Assembly (NCBI GenBank): GCA_030650395.1
Contig: JAUSDY010000097.1
Coordinates: forward strand, 1-64,000
Reading direction: 5' to 3'
DNA: 64,000 nucleotides
From: Acidobacteriota bacterium
GTDB taxonomy: Bacteria > Acidobacteriota > Vicinamibacteria > Vicinamibacterales > UBA2999
In this document: positions 25,729 through 35,281 of the stretch, piece after piece
Position numbering within the stretch: the stretch's first letter is position 1
Layout of the letters: each line of letters opens with the position of its first letter
The notes under the pieces: generated by a model
Database searches by the model: none
Told to the model about the DNA's origin: nothing
What the model saw: the letters and a program-made list of their open reading frames with translations, nothing else
Program-made: the position numbers and the translations under genes

Positions 25729-28509
25729 ATGTCCGATCTCGCACCGGAGGCAAAAGCTCGGGAACAGATCGACGCGCAGTTGAAGGCTGCTGGCTGGACT
25801 CTCCAGGACTACACACGCTATGACGGCTCCGCGGCGAGGGCGATCGCGCTTCGCGAAATTCCCGTTAAGGGTGGCCGGTGCGACTACATGCTGCTACTCG
25901 ATCGCGGTCCCGTCGGCGTTATCGAAGCCAAGAAGGTGGGGACGAAACTGTCGATGGTGGCGGAGCAGTCCGGCTTCTATGGCGCAAACGTCCCAGATTT
26001 CCTGAAGCAACCGCTTGGGGTACTTCCGTTCTGCTACGAATCCACTGGTGTCGAGACGTTCTTCCGTGACGAACGCGATCCTGCTCCAAGGTCACGTCAG
26101 ATCTTCGCGTTTCATCGGCCCGAGACGCTCGCGGACTGGCTGAGCGAACCCGATACGCTGCGCGCCCGCCTGACCCGCATGCCTCCACTCGCAACAGCCG
26201 GGATGCGCGGCTGCCAGGTCGAGGGCATCACCAGCCTTGAGGCGTCCTTTGCCGACGCGCGTCCGCGGGCGCTCATCCAAATGGCCACCGGCGCCGGCAA
26301 GACCTATACGGCCTGCGCGTTCATCTACCGGCTCATCAAGTACGCCGGGGCGAAGCGCGTGCTGTTCCTGGTGGACCGCGGCAATCTCGGTCGACAGGCC
26401 ACGTCCGAGTTCCACCAGTTCGTGACGCCAGACACCGGCCGCAAGTTCACCGAGCTGTACAACGTCCAGCACCTCACATCAAATCAGTTGGACTCGGTCT
26501 CGCGCGTCACGATCTGCACGATCCAACGTCTCTATTCAATGCTGCGAGGCGAGGAGTTAAACGAGGACATCGACGAGAAGTCCGGCTTCGAACTCGCTGC
26601 CGCCGACAACCGCCATCGCGACGTGGCCTACAACCCGGCCATTCCGATAGAGGCCTTCGACTTTATCGTCACGGACGAATGCCATCGATCCATTTACAAC
26701 TTGTGGCGACAGGTACTCGACTATTTCGACGCGTTTCTCATCGGCCTCACCGCTACGCCGTCGAAGCAGACTATTGGATTTTTCAATCAGAACCTCGTCA
26801 CCGAGTATAACCACGAGCGCGCGGTCGCCGATGGCGTCAACGTCGGCTACGACGTGTATCGCATCAAGACGGAGGTCACCGAGCGGGGCGCAACGGTCGA
26901 GAAGGGCTTCTATGTGGACAAGCGCCACAAGGAGACGCGTGCCAGGCGCTGGGAGCAGCTCGACGAGGACTTCACGTACAGCCCCACCGATGTCGACCGC
27001 TCCGTCGTCGTCCCCTCGCAGATCCGAACGGTGCTTCAGGCGTTCAAGGAGGCGCTGTTCACCGAGCTTTTTCCCGGTCGCACGCTGGTGCCGAAGACAC
27101 TCATCTTTGCCAAAGACGACTCGCACGCAGAGGACATCGTGCACCTGGTCCGCGAGGTGTTCGGCAAGGGCAACGACTTCGCCAAGAAGATCACTTACAA
27201 AGCCTACGATCCGGAAACGAAGCGCTATGAGAAGTCCGAAACGCTAATTCAGGAGTTCCGCACGTCGCCGCAACTCCGTATCGCCGTCACGGTGGACATG
27301 ATTGCCACCGGCACAGACATCAAACCCATCGAGTGCTTGGTGTTTCTACGCGATGTGCGCAGCCGCGTTTACTTCGAGCAAATGAAGGGCCGCGGCACTC
27401 GTGTGCTTACACCGACAGATCTGCAGGCGGTGAGCGGCGCCGATGCCCAAGCGAAGACGCATTTCGTTGTCGTAGATGCTGTCGGCGTGTGCGAAAGCGA
27501 CAAGACGGATTCCCGGCCGCTCGAACGCAAGCGCAATGTGCCGTTCGACCGGCTGCTGCTCGGCGTCGCGCTCGGCAAGCGCGACGAGGACTCGCTCACC
27601 AGTCTTGCAGGACGACTTGCCAGACTGGATCGCGAGATCTCGCCCGCCGATCGCGCGCAGGTGGAAGACCTCAGCGGCCGGACCATTTCCACGATGGCCT
27701 CGACGCTGCTTCGCGCCATCGATCCCGACGTGGTTGCGCAGGTTGCGACCGGTAGGCCCGGCGCCAGCCGAGAAGAAGTGTCCCTGGAGACCTTCGAATC
27801 AACCCAGAAGAAGCTCATGGACGAGGCTTGCGCTCCGTTCGACAAACCCGAATTGCGCGACGTGCTCGCCAAGGCCAAGCAGGTGGCCGAGCAGACGATC
27901 GACGTCGTCACGATAGACGAAGTCGTGGGGCAGGGCTTCGATGTTGCAGCCAAGGAGAAGGCCGAGAGCCTTGTGACGTCATTCCGCGACTACATCGAGA
28001 AGAACCACGCCGAGATCACGGCGCTGCAGATTCTCTACAGCCGGCCGTATCAGCAGCGACTGACGGAGAAGATGCTCAAAGAGCTCGAGCGCAAACTGCG
28101 AGACGCGAACGCCACCTGGAACGAGGAACTGCTCTGGAAGGCGTTCGCCACAGCGGCTCCGCAGAAGGTGAAGGGCCGGTCAGCAGTCAATCGCTTCGCT
28201 GACCTCGTGCCTCTCGTGCGCTTCGCGCTCGAGCAGCAACCGGTGCTGGAGCCGTTCGCAGAATCGGTGAACGCCCGCTTCGATCGCTGGCTGGCCGCGA
28301 AGGCAGGCGCGGGGACGACGTTCACTGACGACCAGCGCGCCTGGCTCGAACTCATCCGCGACCACATCGCGACCAGCCTTAGTATCGAGTCCGGAGATTT
28401 CGACTTCGCGCCGTTCAATCAGCGCGGCGGCCTCGGGCGTGCGGCGCAGCTCTTTGGTGCCGGCTTAGACGAACTGATCGATGAACTCAATGAAGTGCTC
28501 GCGGCATGA
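25729..28509 (+). CDS. hsdR: type I restriction enzyme, R (endonuclease/translocase) subunit, EcoEI type
   Basis: 926 residues. The N-terminal nuclease domain has the PD-(D/E)xK pattern: Asp52 (GGRCDYMLLLD) and EAKK at 66-69. The superfamily 2 helicase motor follows with Walker A ATGAGKT (186-192), DECH box (316-319), LIGLTATPSKQ and TVDMIATGTDIKPIE, then motif VI MKGRGTRV. A C-terminal EcoEI-type helical region binds the methylase core. The subunit pumps unmethylated DNA and cuts it far from the site. It overlaps hsdS by ATGA. All key motifs are present, so it should be active if HsdM and HsdS are made. Confidence 0.96.
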   Translation: MSDLAPEAKAREQIDAQLKAAGWTLQDYTRYDGSAARAIALREIPVKGGRCDYMLLLDRGPVGVIEAKKVGTKLSMVAEQSGFYGANVPDFLKQPLGVLPFCYESTGVETFFRDERDPAPRSRQIFAFHRPETLADWLSEPDTLRARLTRMPPLATAGMRGCQVEGITSLEASFADARPRALIQMATGAGKTYTACAFIYRLIKYAGAKRVLFLVDRGNLGRQATSEFHQFVTPDTGRKFTELYNVQHLTSNQLDSVSRVTICTIQRLYSMLRGEELNEDIDEKSGFELAAADNRHRDVAYNPAIPIEAFDFIVTDECHRSIYNLWRQVLDYFDAFLIGLTATPSKQTIGFFNQNLVTEYNHERAVADGVNVGYDVYRIKTEVTERGATVEKGFYVDKRHKETRARRWEQLDEDFTYSPTDVDRSVVVPSQIRTVLQAFKEALFTELFPGRTLVPKTLIFAKDDSHAEDIVHLVREVFGKGNDFAKKITYKAYDPETKRYEKSETLIQEFRTSPQLRIAVTVDMIATGTDIKPIECLVFLRDVRSRVYFEQMKGRGTRVLTPTDLQAVSGADAQAKTHFVVVDAVGVCESDKTDSRPLERKRNVPFDRLLLGVALGKRDEDSLTSLAGRLARLDREISPADRAQVEDLSGRTISTMASTLLRAIDPDVVAQVATGRPGASREEVSLETFESTQKKLMDEACAPFDKPELRDVLAKAKQVAEQTIDVVTIDEVVGQGFDVAAKEKAESLVTSFRDYIEKNHAEITALQILYSRPYQQRLTEKMLKELERKLRDANATWNEELLWKAFATAAPQKVKGRSAVNRFADLVPLVRFALEQQPVLEPFAESVNARFDRWLAAKAGAGTTFTDDQRAWLELIRDHIATSLSIESGDFDFAPFNQRGGLGRAAQLFGAGLDELIDELNEVLAA

Positions 28510-29912
28510 GTGCGCTCAGGACAAAGACGGCCGACAGCGATTGGCCACGTGTCCGTCTAAGCGATGTCGCCGATTCGATTCAGTATGGCCACACCGCAAG
28601 CGCGATAGGTCGTGACAAAGGGCCAAGATTTCTGCGCATCACCGATATTCAAGATGGGCGCGTTGATTGGGCGGCCGTACCATCCTGCGACATTTTGGCC
28701 ACTGAAGTTCCGAAGTATCGACTCCGTTCTGGCGATCTGGTTTTTGCTCGCACCGGGGCGACGACCGGCAAGAGCTATCTGATCGGGGATTGCCCTGAAG
28801 CAGTGTTCGCGTCGTACTTGATTCGCGTCCGTGTCTCGACAGCGGTTAGCGCTCGGTATTTGGCAGCCTTCTTCCAGAGCGCCGATTATTGGCAACAGAT
28901 CGAACGGGGCAAGCGGGGGATTGGGCAGCCCAATGTTAACGGCCGGACTCTGGGTGATGTGGTGTTGCCATTGCCTTCGATTGGCGTACAGCAGGAGGTC
29001 GTCGCGGAGATCGAGAAACAGTTCACGCGACTGGACGCTGGCGTGGCGGCGCTGCGGCGCGTGCAGGCCAACCTCAAGCGCTACCGCGCCGCCGTCCTTA
29101 ATGCCACCTTCGAAGGCCATCTGGTTCCAACGGAAGCCGAAGTCGCACGAACGGCTGGTGGTGAGTACGAAACAGGTGAGCAACTCCTTCAGCGCATTCT
29201 CACGGAGCGGTACAAAAAGGCAACTGGACAACGCAAGCGCAAAGAGCCGGCAGCTTCGGACGACGCGGGCCTTCCGAATCTCCCGATGGGCTGGACATGG
29301 GCGAACTTGGATCAACTGTCATGGGCGTCGTCCTACGGCACGTCCGCGAAATGCGGTTACGAGAATCCAGGCCCAGCGGTGCTCCGTATCCCCAACATCG
29401 CCAATGGCCGAATTGATCTGGCCGATCTGAAGTTCGCCGGGTCGCAGTCGCGCATTGAAAAGGGCGATGAGCTGGAGCCTGGCGACTTGCTGATCATCCG
29501 CACGAATGGAAGTAGGAACCTCATTGGCCGATCTGCCGTCGTGAGGCAGCCACTGAACCCAGCCGCCACATACGCTTCGTACCTGATTCGCTTCAGACTC
29601 GTTCGCGAGCCACGGCTCTTCGCCTGGCTGGCCACGATTTGGAACTGCAGTTTTCTGCGGGCGTGGATCGAGCGGCGGGCCGCGACATCAGCGGGGCAAC
29701 ACAACATCAGCATGAGTGTTCTCGCGACCCTCCCGATTCCTCTTCCGCCAATCAATGAGCAGAAGCGGATCGCCGACGAGGTTAGCCGTCTGTTCAGTGT
29801 CGTCGATGAGGCCGAAACGATCGTTGCGCTCAATCTTCAGCGCGCCACGCGTCTCCGGCAGTCGGTCTTGCAGCGGGCGTTCTCCGGAGCCGTGGCCCCT
29901 TCTCGTGCCTGA
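28506..29912 (+). CDS. hsdS: type I restriction enzyme, S (specificity) subunit
   Basis: 468 residues with two target-recognition domains of the Methylase_S type. The first (residues 1-160) runs from WPRVRLSDVADSIQYGHTAS to VVLPLPSIGVQQEVVAEIEK. The second (about 260-430) runs from MGWTWANLDQLSWASSYGTS to LATLPIPLPPINEQKRIADE. Each is followed by a conserved dimerisation helix (FTRLDAGVAALRRVQANLKR and LFSVVDEAETIVALNLQR). It sets a bipartite DNA target for HsdM and HsdR. The start overlaps the hsdR stop by four bases. Both domains are full length; the target sequence cannot be predicted from the sequence alone. Confidence 0.94.
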   Translation: MSALRTKTADSDWPRVRLSDVADSIQYGHTASAIGRDKGPRFLRITDIQDGRVDWAAVPSCDILATEVPKYRLRSGDLVFARTGATTGKSYLIGDCPEAVFASYLIRVRVSTAVSARYLAAFFQSADYWQQIERGKRGIGQPNVNGRTLGDVVLPLPSIGVQQEVVAEIEKQFTRLDAGVAALRRVQANLKRYRAAVLNATFEGHLVPTEAEVARTAGGEYETGEQLLQRILTERYKKATGQRKRKEPAASDDAGLPNLPMGWTWANLDQLSWASSYGTSAKCGYENPGPAVLRIPNIANGRIDLADLKFAGSQSRIEKGDELEPGDLLIIRTNGSRNLIGRSAVVRQPLNPAATYASYLIRFRLVREPRLFAWLATIWNCSFLRAWIERRAATSAGQHNISMSVLATLPIPLPPINEQKRIADEVSRLFSVVDEAETIVALNLQRATRLRQSVLQRAFSGAVAPSRA

Positions 29913-30176
29913 GGTCCTGCGGCAGACGATCAAGGATCGCGGCACCTCCTGCGTTGAGCCTCGCCCAGGGGACGTGGGCAGTTGTCTTGCGATGCTCAAC
30001 CTGTGTCTCCGCACACAACGCCGGATTTGGCGACTGTCGCGACCCCTCGCGCCCTCGCGGGGATCGCGTGGATCGACAGCCAAGTCGGACGGGTGTTCCG
30101 GAGACCATCGGCATGAAATCAGCGTGACCTGCCCTGTCACAGCCTTGGTACACTCTGCGGCAACGAGGGACATCCC
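29913..30176 (+). other. non-coding spacer between hsdS and the DUF5131 gene
   Basis: 264 bases without a credible gene. The last 60 contain CTGTCACAG and a TACACT hexamer at about 30150, and GAGGGA lies just before the next ATG. A promoter for the four inserted genes may start here; no strong -35 box is seen. Confidence 0.35.
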
Positions 30177-30965
30177 ATGAGCGACAACTCCAAGATCGAG
30201 TGGACCGACGCGACGTGGAATCCGGTGCGCGGGTGCACCAAGGTCAGCCCGGGCTGCAAACACTGCTACGCCGAGACGTTCGCTGAACGTTTTCGCGGTG
30301 TCCCAGGGCATCCGTTCGAGTTCGGCTTCGACCTGCGCCTCGTTCCTGAAAAGCTGACCGACCCACTGCGCTGGGCTACTCCGCGCATGATCTTTGTCAA
30401 CTCGATGAGCGACCTGTTTCACACGGACGTGCCAGACGACTACATCGAGGCCGTCGCACAAGTCATGATGCAGGCCAACTGGCACACGTACCAGATCCTT
30501 ACCAAGCGTGGCGACCGCATGCGCGCCTTGCTGCGTGGCAAGCTCAAAGATGCCGCGCGCCAGTCGCATATCTGGTGGGGCGTCAGCGTCGAGAACCGCA
30601 AGCACGGCCTGCCACGCATAGCTGAGCTTCGGGACAGCCCTGCCCGGGTTCGATTCCTTTCGATCGAGCCGCTGCTTGAAAATCTCGGGCGCATCAACCT
30701 CCGCGGTATTCACTGGGTCATTGTCGGTGGCGAAAGCGGCGCTGGCGCACGACCAATGTCGGCCGAGTGGGTGCGAGGCATCAAGGACCAATGCAAGAAT
30801 GCGGAGATCCCGTTCTTCTTCAAACAATGGGGCGGCGTCCGCAAAAAAGAAACCGGTCGCGAGCTGGACGGGCGAACGTACAGCCAGTTTCCTGACAGGA
30901 GCCGGGCGCCCGTGCTGAGCCTGGCGTCACGCCAGGCTTTGGCCGTTCAGTTGACTGCCGGGTAG
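30177..30965 (+). CDS. DUF5131 (phage Gp37/Gp68 family) three-Cys-motif protein
   Basis: 262 residues. The opening IEWTDATWNPVRGC, then TKVSPGCKHCYAETFAERF, is diagnostic. The three cysteines (Cys20, Cys27, Cys30; Cx6CxxC) may bind a metal or iron-sulfur cluster, and the barrel-like body (MIFVNSMSDLFHTDVPDDYI, IWWGVSVENRKHGLPRI, FLSIEPLLENLG, HWVIVGGESGAGARPM) recalls radical SAM folds. The gene is followed after 3 bases by tcmP, its usual partner. The biochemical function is not established. In this window the pair sits between the specificity and methylase genes of a type I restriction system. Confidence 0.88.
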   Translation: MSDNSKIEWTDATWNPVRGCTKVSPGCKHCYAETFAERFRGVPGHPFEFGFDLRLVPEKLTDPLRWATPRMIFVNSMSDLFHTDVPDDYIEAVAQVMMQANWHTYQILTKRGDRMRALLRGKLKDAARQSHIWWGVSVENRKHGLPRIAELRDSPARVRFLSIEPLLENLGRINLRGIHWVIVGGESGAGARPMSAEWVRGIKDQCKNAEIPFFFKQWGGVRKKETGRELDGRTYSQFPDRSRAPVLSLASRQALAVQLTAG

Positions 30966-30968
30966 GAC

Positions 30969-32039
30969 ATGCCCAAAGCGGGGTTTCACGATAAACCGTT
31001 TGACGAAGCAACTCTGACAAAGCTGCAGCTTTTCGAGCTCTACGCTCGGGAGTGGCTGCCGGTCTTCCTGTCGACAGCCGTCAGGCCTGAAGTCCACCTG
31101 TTTGACTTCTTCGCAGGCCCCGGCACCGATTCATCGGGAGTGAGCGGCAGCCCCCTTCGTCTTCTGAAGCAAGTCCGGGACTACTCCAATCTCGCTCAGA
31201 AGTCTGGGGTGAGCGTCCACGTCCATCTATTTGACGCCGATCCCGCTAAGATCGCGGCGCTCGATCGGAATATCGATGCGCGTGGCCTACGGCTGCCGAC
31301 CGTTCATCTTGAAGTCAAGGCGCTGCCATTCGAGCAAGCGCTTCAACGGTCGTGGCCCACGATCTCGAATTCCAGAGCAGCCAAGCTCCTCCTGATGGAC
31401 CAGTTCGGAATTGACCATGTCACTCCCGAAGTGTTCGTGCAGCTCGCGTCTGCGCCGACATGCGATTTTCTCTTCTTTGTCTCGTCGGCCACTTACTATC
31501 GCTTTCAGAATCATCCAGCCATCAAGCAGAAAATCAGTCGGCCTGATGACCATTACCAGACGCATGTCGCCGTCCTCGATTTCTATCGAGGCCTCCTCCC
31601 GGCTACACAGCGATTCTATTTGAGCCCCTTTTCCCTGAAGAAGGGATCCAACATCTACGGAGTTGTCTTCGGATCTGCGCATCCACGCGGCATGGACAAG
31701 TTCCTTCAAGTGGCTTGGGCTCAAGACGAAATCAACGGCGAGGCGGACTTCGACATCAATCGGGAGAATATTCGTGCCGACCAGATGCTTCTACCGATTC
31801 CAGGGTTCCGACCGAGCAAAGTCAGCGCGTTTGAAGCGGACCTCGAACAGCGGTTGCGCGACGGCCTTCTTACCAATGAGGCTGAGGTTGTTCAGGTGTG
31901 CTTCGATCACGGCGTGCGAAGACAGCACGCCGAGCCAGTGCTGAAGAGGCTCAAGGCCGAAGGCGTGATCGATCTCGGATTCCGAGTCCCGGACATCAAG
32001 AAGCTGGATTCACCAAGACCGATTCGCCGGACTCGATAG
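30969..32039 (+). CDS. tcmP: three-Cys-motif partner protein TcmP
   Basis: 356 residues. The N-terminal signature KAGFHDKPFDEATLTKLQLF and the DFFAGPGTDSSG loop (residues 46-57) place it in the TcmP family, named for co-occurrence with three-Cys-motif proteins such as the DUF5131 gene just upstream (3-base gap, no strong ribosome-binding site, so probably translationally coupled). LFDFFAGPG resembles a methyltransferase motif I, and LLLMDQFGIDHVT fits the position of motif IV, so a SAM-dependent methyltransferase-like fold is plausible. No experimentally proven role is known to me. Confidence 0.85.
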   Translation: MPKAGFHDKPFDEATLTKLQLFELYAREWLPVFLSTAVRPEVHLFDFFAGPGTDSSGVSGSPLRLLKQVRDYSNLAQKSGVSVHVHLFDADPAKIAALDRNIDARGLRLPTVHLEVKALPFEQALQRSWPTISNSRAAKLLLMDQFGIDHVTPEVFVQLASAPTCDFLFFVSSATYYRFQNHPAIKQKISRPDDHYQTHVAVLDFYRGLLPATQRFYLSPFSLKKGSNIYGVVFGSAHPRGMDKFLQVAWAQDEINGEADFDINRENIRADQMLLPIPGFRPSKVSAFEADLEQRLRDGLLTNEAEVVQVCFDHGVRRQHAEPVLKRLKAEGVIDLGFRVPDIKKLDSPRPIRRTR

Positions 32040-32073
32040 CGCTCCTCGCAAGATGCTCTAGACTGACTTAGCC

Positions 32074-33273
32074 ATGGCCTCAATTCCCGCCGACGTCAAT
32101 CCAGATCTCCTGATCTGGGCGCGCGAAGAGAGCGGCTATCCGTCCGACTTGGTCGCCAAGCGGATCGGAGTCAGAGTCGAACGCCTGGCGGAGTGGGAGG
32201 GAGGCGATAGGAAACCGACCGTCCGCCAGGTTCAGGAACTCGCGAAAAGCTACCACCGGTCGTTCGGCGTGTTCTTCCTGCCACAGCGGCCAACCATCCC
32301 GCCACTGGCCGCGGAGTATCGACGACTACCCGGTGTCCTCCCCGGCGTCGAGTCGCCGGAGTTCCGGCTGGCGCTGCGTCAGATGTCGCTGCGTCGCGAG
32401 AGAACAATAGAGCTGAATGACGAACTCGCGGTCACGGGCACGGAGTTCACAACTCCCGCGCACATATCTGAAGGACCTGCGGCTGTCGGACGGCGATTGC
32501 GCGATCTGCTGGGCGTGACGGTGGCGCGGCAGATGGCGTGGCGCGACGAGTGGCAGGCGTGGCGGGAATGGCGATCAGCGGTCGAAAACATTGGCGTATT
32601 GGTCTTCCAGTTTCCGAAGGTGCCGCTCGGCCAAGTGCGTGGGGTTTCGCTACTCAGCTTTCCTTCGCCCGTCATCGGCATCAACAGCAAGGAACTGTCG
32701 GCGGGCGCTCGCATCTTTACCCTTTTGCATGAGCTGGTTCATGTCGCCTTGGCGCTCGGGCAAGAGGAGCGCGTTGCGCTCCGTGAAGGTCGAAACGAAT
32801 CGCAGTGGGCCGAGGTCGAACGCTTCGCGGAGGAGGCGGCCAGCGAGGCGGTGATTCCTGAGGACGCTCTCAGAGCCGCATTGCGCACTAGCAGGGCCTC
32901 TGCTGACGGCTGGGATATCGCGCAAGTCCGGAGCTTGGCTGCGAGGTTCCGCGTGACGCCACTTGCGATGGCCACTCGCCTGCGGGCTGCGGGCGAAATG
33001 ACCTGGGAAGTCTATGCGCGCTGGAAGGATGCCTGGACCGAGTACGTCTCGAACTTGAAAGCCAGAACCGGCGGCATGGCTACCCCGGTCGATAAGGCGC
33101 TGAGCCGAGGAGGGCGACCGTTCGCCCAACTCGTGCTTGAGGCGCTCGATGCCAATCGAATTACGGCCGTGGACGCCAGTCGCTACCTGGACCTCCGATT
33201 CGATCACATCGCAACCCTCCGAACCGAGCTCGTCGCAACCACGGGCGTACCCGGCGTCGACGACGGCAGCTAG
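32074..33273 (+). CDS. XRE-type regulator fused to ImmA/IrrE metallopeptidase
   Basis: 399 residues. An N-terminal helix-turn-helix (about 12-62: LLIWAREESGYPSDLVAKRI...VRQVQELAKSYHRSF) is followed by an ImmA/IrrE zinc peptidase domain with LLHELVHVAL (HELVH 219-223) and the downstream acidic helix EVERFAEEAASEAVIPEDAL. Such COG2856 proteins cleave repressors in integrative elements or act as the antitoxin half of toxin-antitoxin pairs. The PIN-like DUF4411 gene follows after 14 bases, the usual arrangement for this pair. Hence it probably neutralises or controls that toxin; cleavage of another repressor is the alternative. Confidence 0.88.
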   Translation: MASIPADVNPDLLIWAREESGYPSDLVAKRIGVRVERLAEWEGGDRKPTVRQVQELAKSYHRSFGVFFLPQRPTIPPLAAEYRRLPGVLPGVESPEFRLALRQMSLRRERTIELNDELAVTGTEFTTPAHISEGPAAVGRRLRDLLGVTVARQMAWRDEWQAWREWRSAVENIGVLVFQFPKVPLGQVRGVSLLSFPSPVIGINSKELSAGARIFTLLHELVHVALALGQEERVALREGRNESQWAEVERFAEEAASEAVIPEDALRAALRTSRASADGWDIAQVRSLAARFRVTPLAMATRLRAAGEMTWEVYARWKDAWTEYVSNLKARTGGMATPVDKALSRGGRPFAQLVLEALDANRITAVDASRYLDLRFDHIATLRTELVATTGVPGVDDGS

Positions 33274-33287
33274 CGCGCAGGCTATCG

Positions 33288-33761
33288 ATGTACTCGATCG
33301 ACACCAGTGTCTTCATGGATTGGCAAGCGAGGTACTACCCACTCGATCTGTTTCCGTCTCTTGAAACCAGGTTCGACGAGCTGATCGCAGCTGGCAACTG
33401 TCGCGCTGTTCAGCTAGTGAAGGAGGAAATCGACGCTGTCGGAACGCCTGGACTGCGGACGTGGGCCAAGAACCGCGCTGCGCTTTTTGTTCCGATTGCG
33501 CCGGACGTTCAGGCCGCAGGAGCCACCATCGAGGCCTCCTATCCTGACCTGATGGATCCAAAGGGCCTTCACGAATCCGCGGACGCCTACGTTATTGCCC
33601 TCGCCCAGATAAACAGCGGTACTGTCGTTAGCCAAGAAACATCAGCCGCTGAAAAACGAAATACGAAGCGAACGCATTTCATTCCCGACGTCTGCCGAGA
33701 CCTGGGAATACCCTGCATCAATCTGTTTGGCCTGATGCGTAGCGAAGGCTGGAAGTTCTAG
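33288..33761 (+). CDS. DUF4411 PIN-like protein (probable toxin)
   Basis: 157 residues. Acidic residues fit the PIN nuclease pattern: Asp5 (YSIDTSVFMD), Glu47 (VKEEID) and Asp99 (HESADAYVIALA), with a terminal VVSQE strand near 113-117. DUF4411 proteins are typically encoded directly after XRE-ImmA/IrrE proteins and are considered RNase-type toxins. hsdM follows after 8 bases, so toxin and methylase are likely on one transcript. RNase activity is inferred. Confidence 0.82.
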   Translation: MYSIDTSVFMDWQARYYPLDLFPSLETRFDELIAAGNCRAVQLVKEEIDAVGTPGLRTWAKNRAALFVPIAPDVQAAGATIEASYPDLMDPKGLHESADAYVIALAQINSGTVVSQETSAAEKRNTKRTHFIPDVCRDLGIPCINLFGLMRSEGWKF

Positions 33762-33769
33762 ACCGTCCG

Positions 33770-35236
33770 ATGAGCCCATCCGCCCTCGTTCAGAAACTCT
33801 GGAACTACTGCAACATCCTCCGAGACGACGGCCTGTCGTACGGTGACTACGTTGAGCAACTGACGTATCTGCTGTTCCTCAAGATGGCGGACGAGCAAAG
33901 TCGACCTCCGCACAACCGGCCGACGCCGATTCCGAAGGGCTTCGGCTGGCGAGCGCTGCTGAAACTTGATGGCGATGACCTGGAGACGCACTATCGCCAT
34001 ACACTTGAGGAACTCGGCAAGCGCCCCGCAATGCTCGGCCTGATCTTTCGCAAGGCGCAGAACAAGATTCAAGACCCCGCTAAGCTGCGCAGGCTCATAG
34101 TCGATCTGATCGACAAGGAAGAGTGGTCGCGCCTTGACGCCGACGTTAAGGGAGACGCCTATGAGGGCCTGCTGCAGAAGAACGCAGAGGACGTCAAGGG
34201 CGGCGCGGGCCAGTATTTCACGCCGCGCGCCCTCATTGCGGCCATGGTGGACGTGATGGCGCCGCAGCCTGGCCAGTCGATTTGTGATCCTGCATGCGGT
34301 ACGGGCGGCTTCTTGCTCGCTGCGCACGACTACCTGTCAATGAATCACAAGCTCGATCGGGAACAGAAGAAGAAACTGAAGAGCGGCACACTGTTGGGGA
34401 TCGAGCTCGTGGACAGTGTCGCGAGACTGTGCGCGATGAATCTGCTGTTGCACGGCATCGCCGGCGGCTCAGACAGCGATCTGCCGGTCATCGGCGGGCG
34501 TGATGCGCTGGCTGCGAAGCACGGCGAGTACGACATCGTCCTCGCCAACCCGCCCTTTGGCAAGAAGAGCAGCGTCACGATTGTCAACGACGCCGGCGAT
34601 CAGCAGCGCGAATCCCTCATCATCAACCGCGACGATTTCTGGGCGACTACCAGCAACAAGCAGCTCAACTTCTTGCAGCACATCTTCACCATCCTCAAAC
34701 AGCATGGCCGCGCGGCCGTTGTGTTGCCAGACAACGTGCTGTTCGAAGGTGGTGCCGGCGAGACGATCCGCCGCCAACTGCTGAATCAGGCCGACGTTCA
34801 CACACTGCTGCGCCTGCCCACCGGCATCTTCTACGCACAAGGCGTGAAGGCCAATGTGTTGTTCTTCGATCGGAAGCCGGCGCGGGAGAAGCCGTGGACC
34901 GATGCTCTCTGGATCTATGACCTCCGTACAAACTTCCACTTCACCCTGAAAGAGAATCCTCTCAAGCGTGCCGACCTTGACGACTTCGTAAAGTGCTGCA
35001 ATCCGAAGAATCGCCACAACCGAAAGGATAGCGAGCGGTTCAAGCGCTTCAGCTACGAAGACCTCACGAAGCGCGACAAGGTGAATCTCGATATCTTCTG
35101 GCTGAAGGATGAATCGTTGGAAGAGTCAGCAAATCTGCCGGCGCCTGGCGTCATCGCCGCGGAGATCGCCGAGGACCTGCAGGCTGCGCTTGAACAATTT
35201 GCGGCGATTGCCGACGACCTGAAGGCGCCGCGCTAA
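33770..35236 (+). CDS. hsdM: type I restriction enzyme, M (adenine methylase) subunit
   Basis: 488 residues. The N-terminal helical HsdM_N domain (LVQKLWNYCNILRDDGLSYG) is followed by the N6-adenine methyltransferase core: SAM motif I DPACGTGG (173-180) and catalytic NPPF (260-263). GAGQYFTPRALIAAMVDVM just before motif I is also typical. With HsdS it marks host DNA, and with HsdR it completes the restriction complex. Unusually it is last in the cluster, about 3.9 kb downstream of hsdS, behind four unrelated genes. No strong ribosome-binding site is seen, so expression may depend on the upstream PIN-like gene. Confidence 0.95.
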   Translation: MSPSALVQKLWNYCNILRDDGLSYGDYVEQLTYLLFLKMADEQSRPPHNRPTPIPKGFGWRALLKLDGDDLETHYRHTLEELGKRPAMLGLIFRKAQNKIQDPAKLRRLIVDLIDKEEWSRLDADVKGDAYEGLLQKNAEDVKGGAGQYFTPRALIAAMVDVMAPQPGQSICDPACGTGGFLLAAHDYLSMNHKLDREQKKKLKSGTLLGIELVDSVARLCAMNLLLHGIAGGSDSDLPVIGGRDALAAKHGEYDIVLANPPFGKKSSVTIVNDAGDQQRESLIINRDDFWATTSNKQLNFLQHIFTILKQHGRAAVVLPDNVLFEGGAGETIRRQLLNQADVHTLLRLPTGIFYAQGVKANVLFFDRKPAREKPWTDALWIYDLRTNFHFTLKENPLKRADLDDFVKCCNPKNRHNRKDSERFKRFSYEDLTKRDKVNLDIFWLKDESLEESANLPAPGVIAAEIAEDLQAALEQFAAIADDLKAPR

Positions 35237-35281
35237 TCACTAAGGCCGTAACGGCAGAATCGAATCAATTGCTCCAAACTC

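Noticed and set aside
30177-30965. Calling the DUF5131 protein a radical SAM enzyme
   Set aside because: The cysteine spacing is Cx6CxxC, not the classical Cx3Cx2C, so only a possible fold relation is noted.
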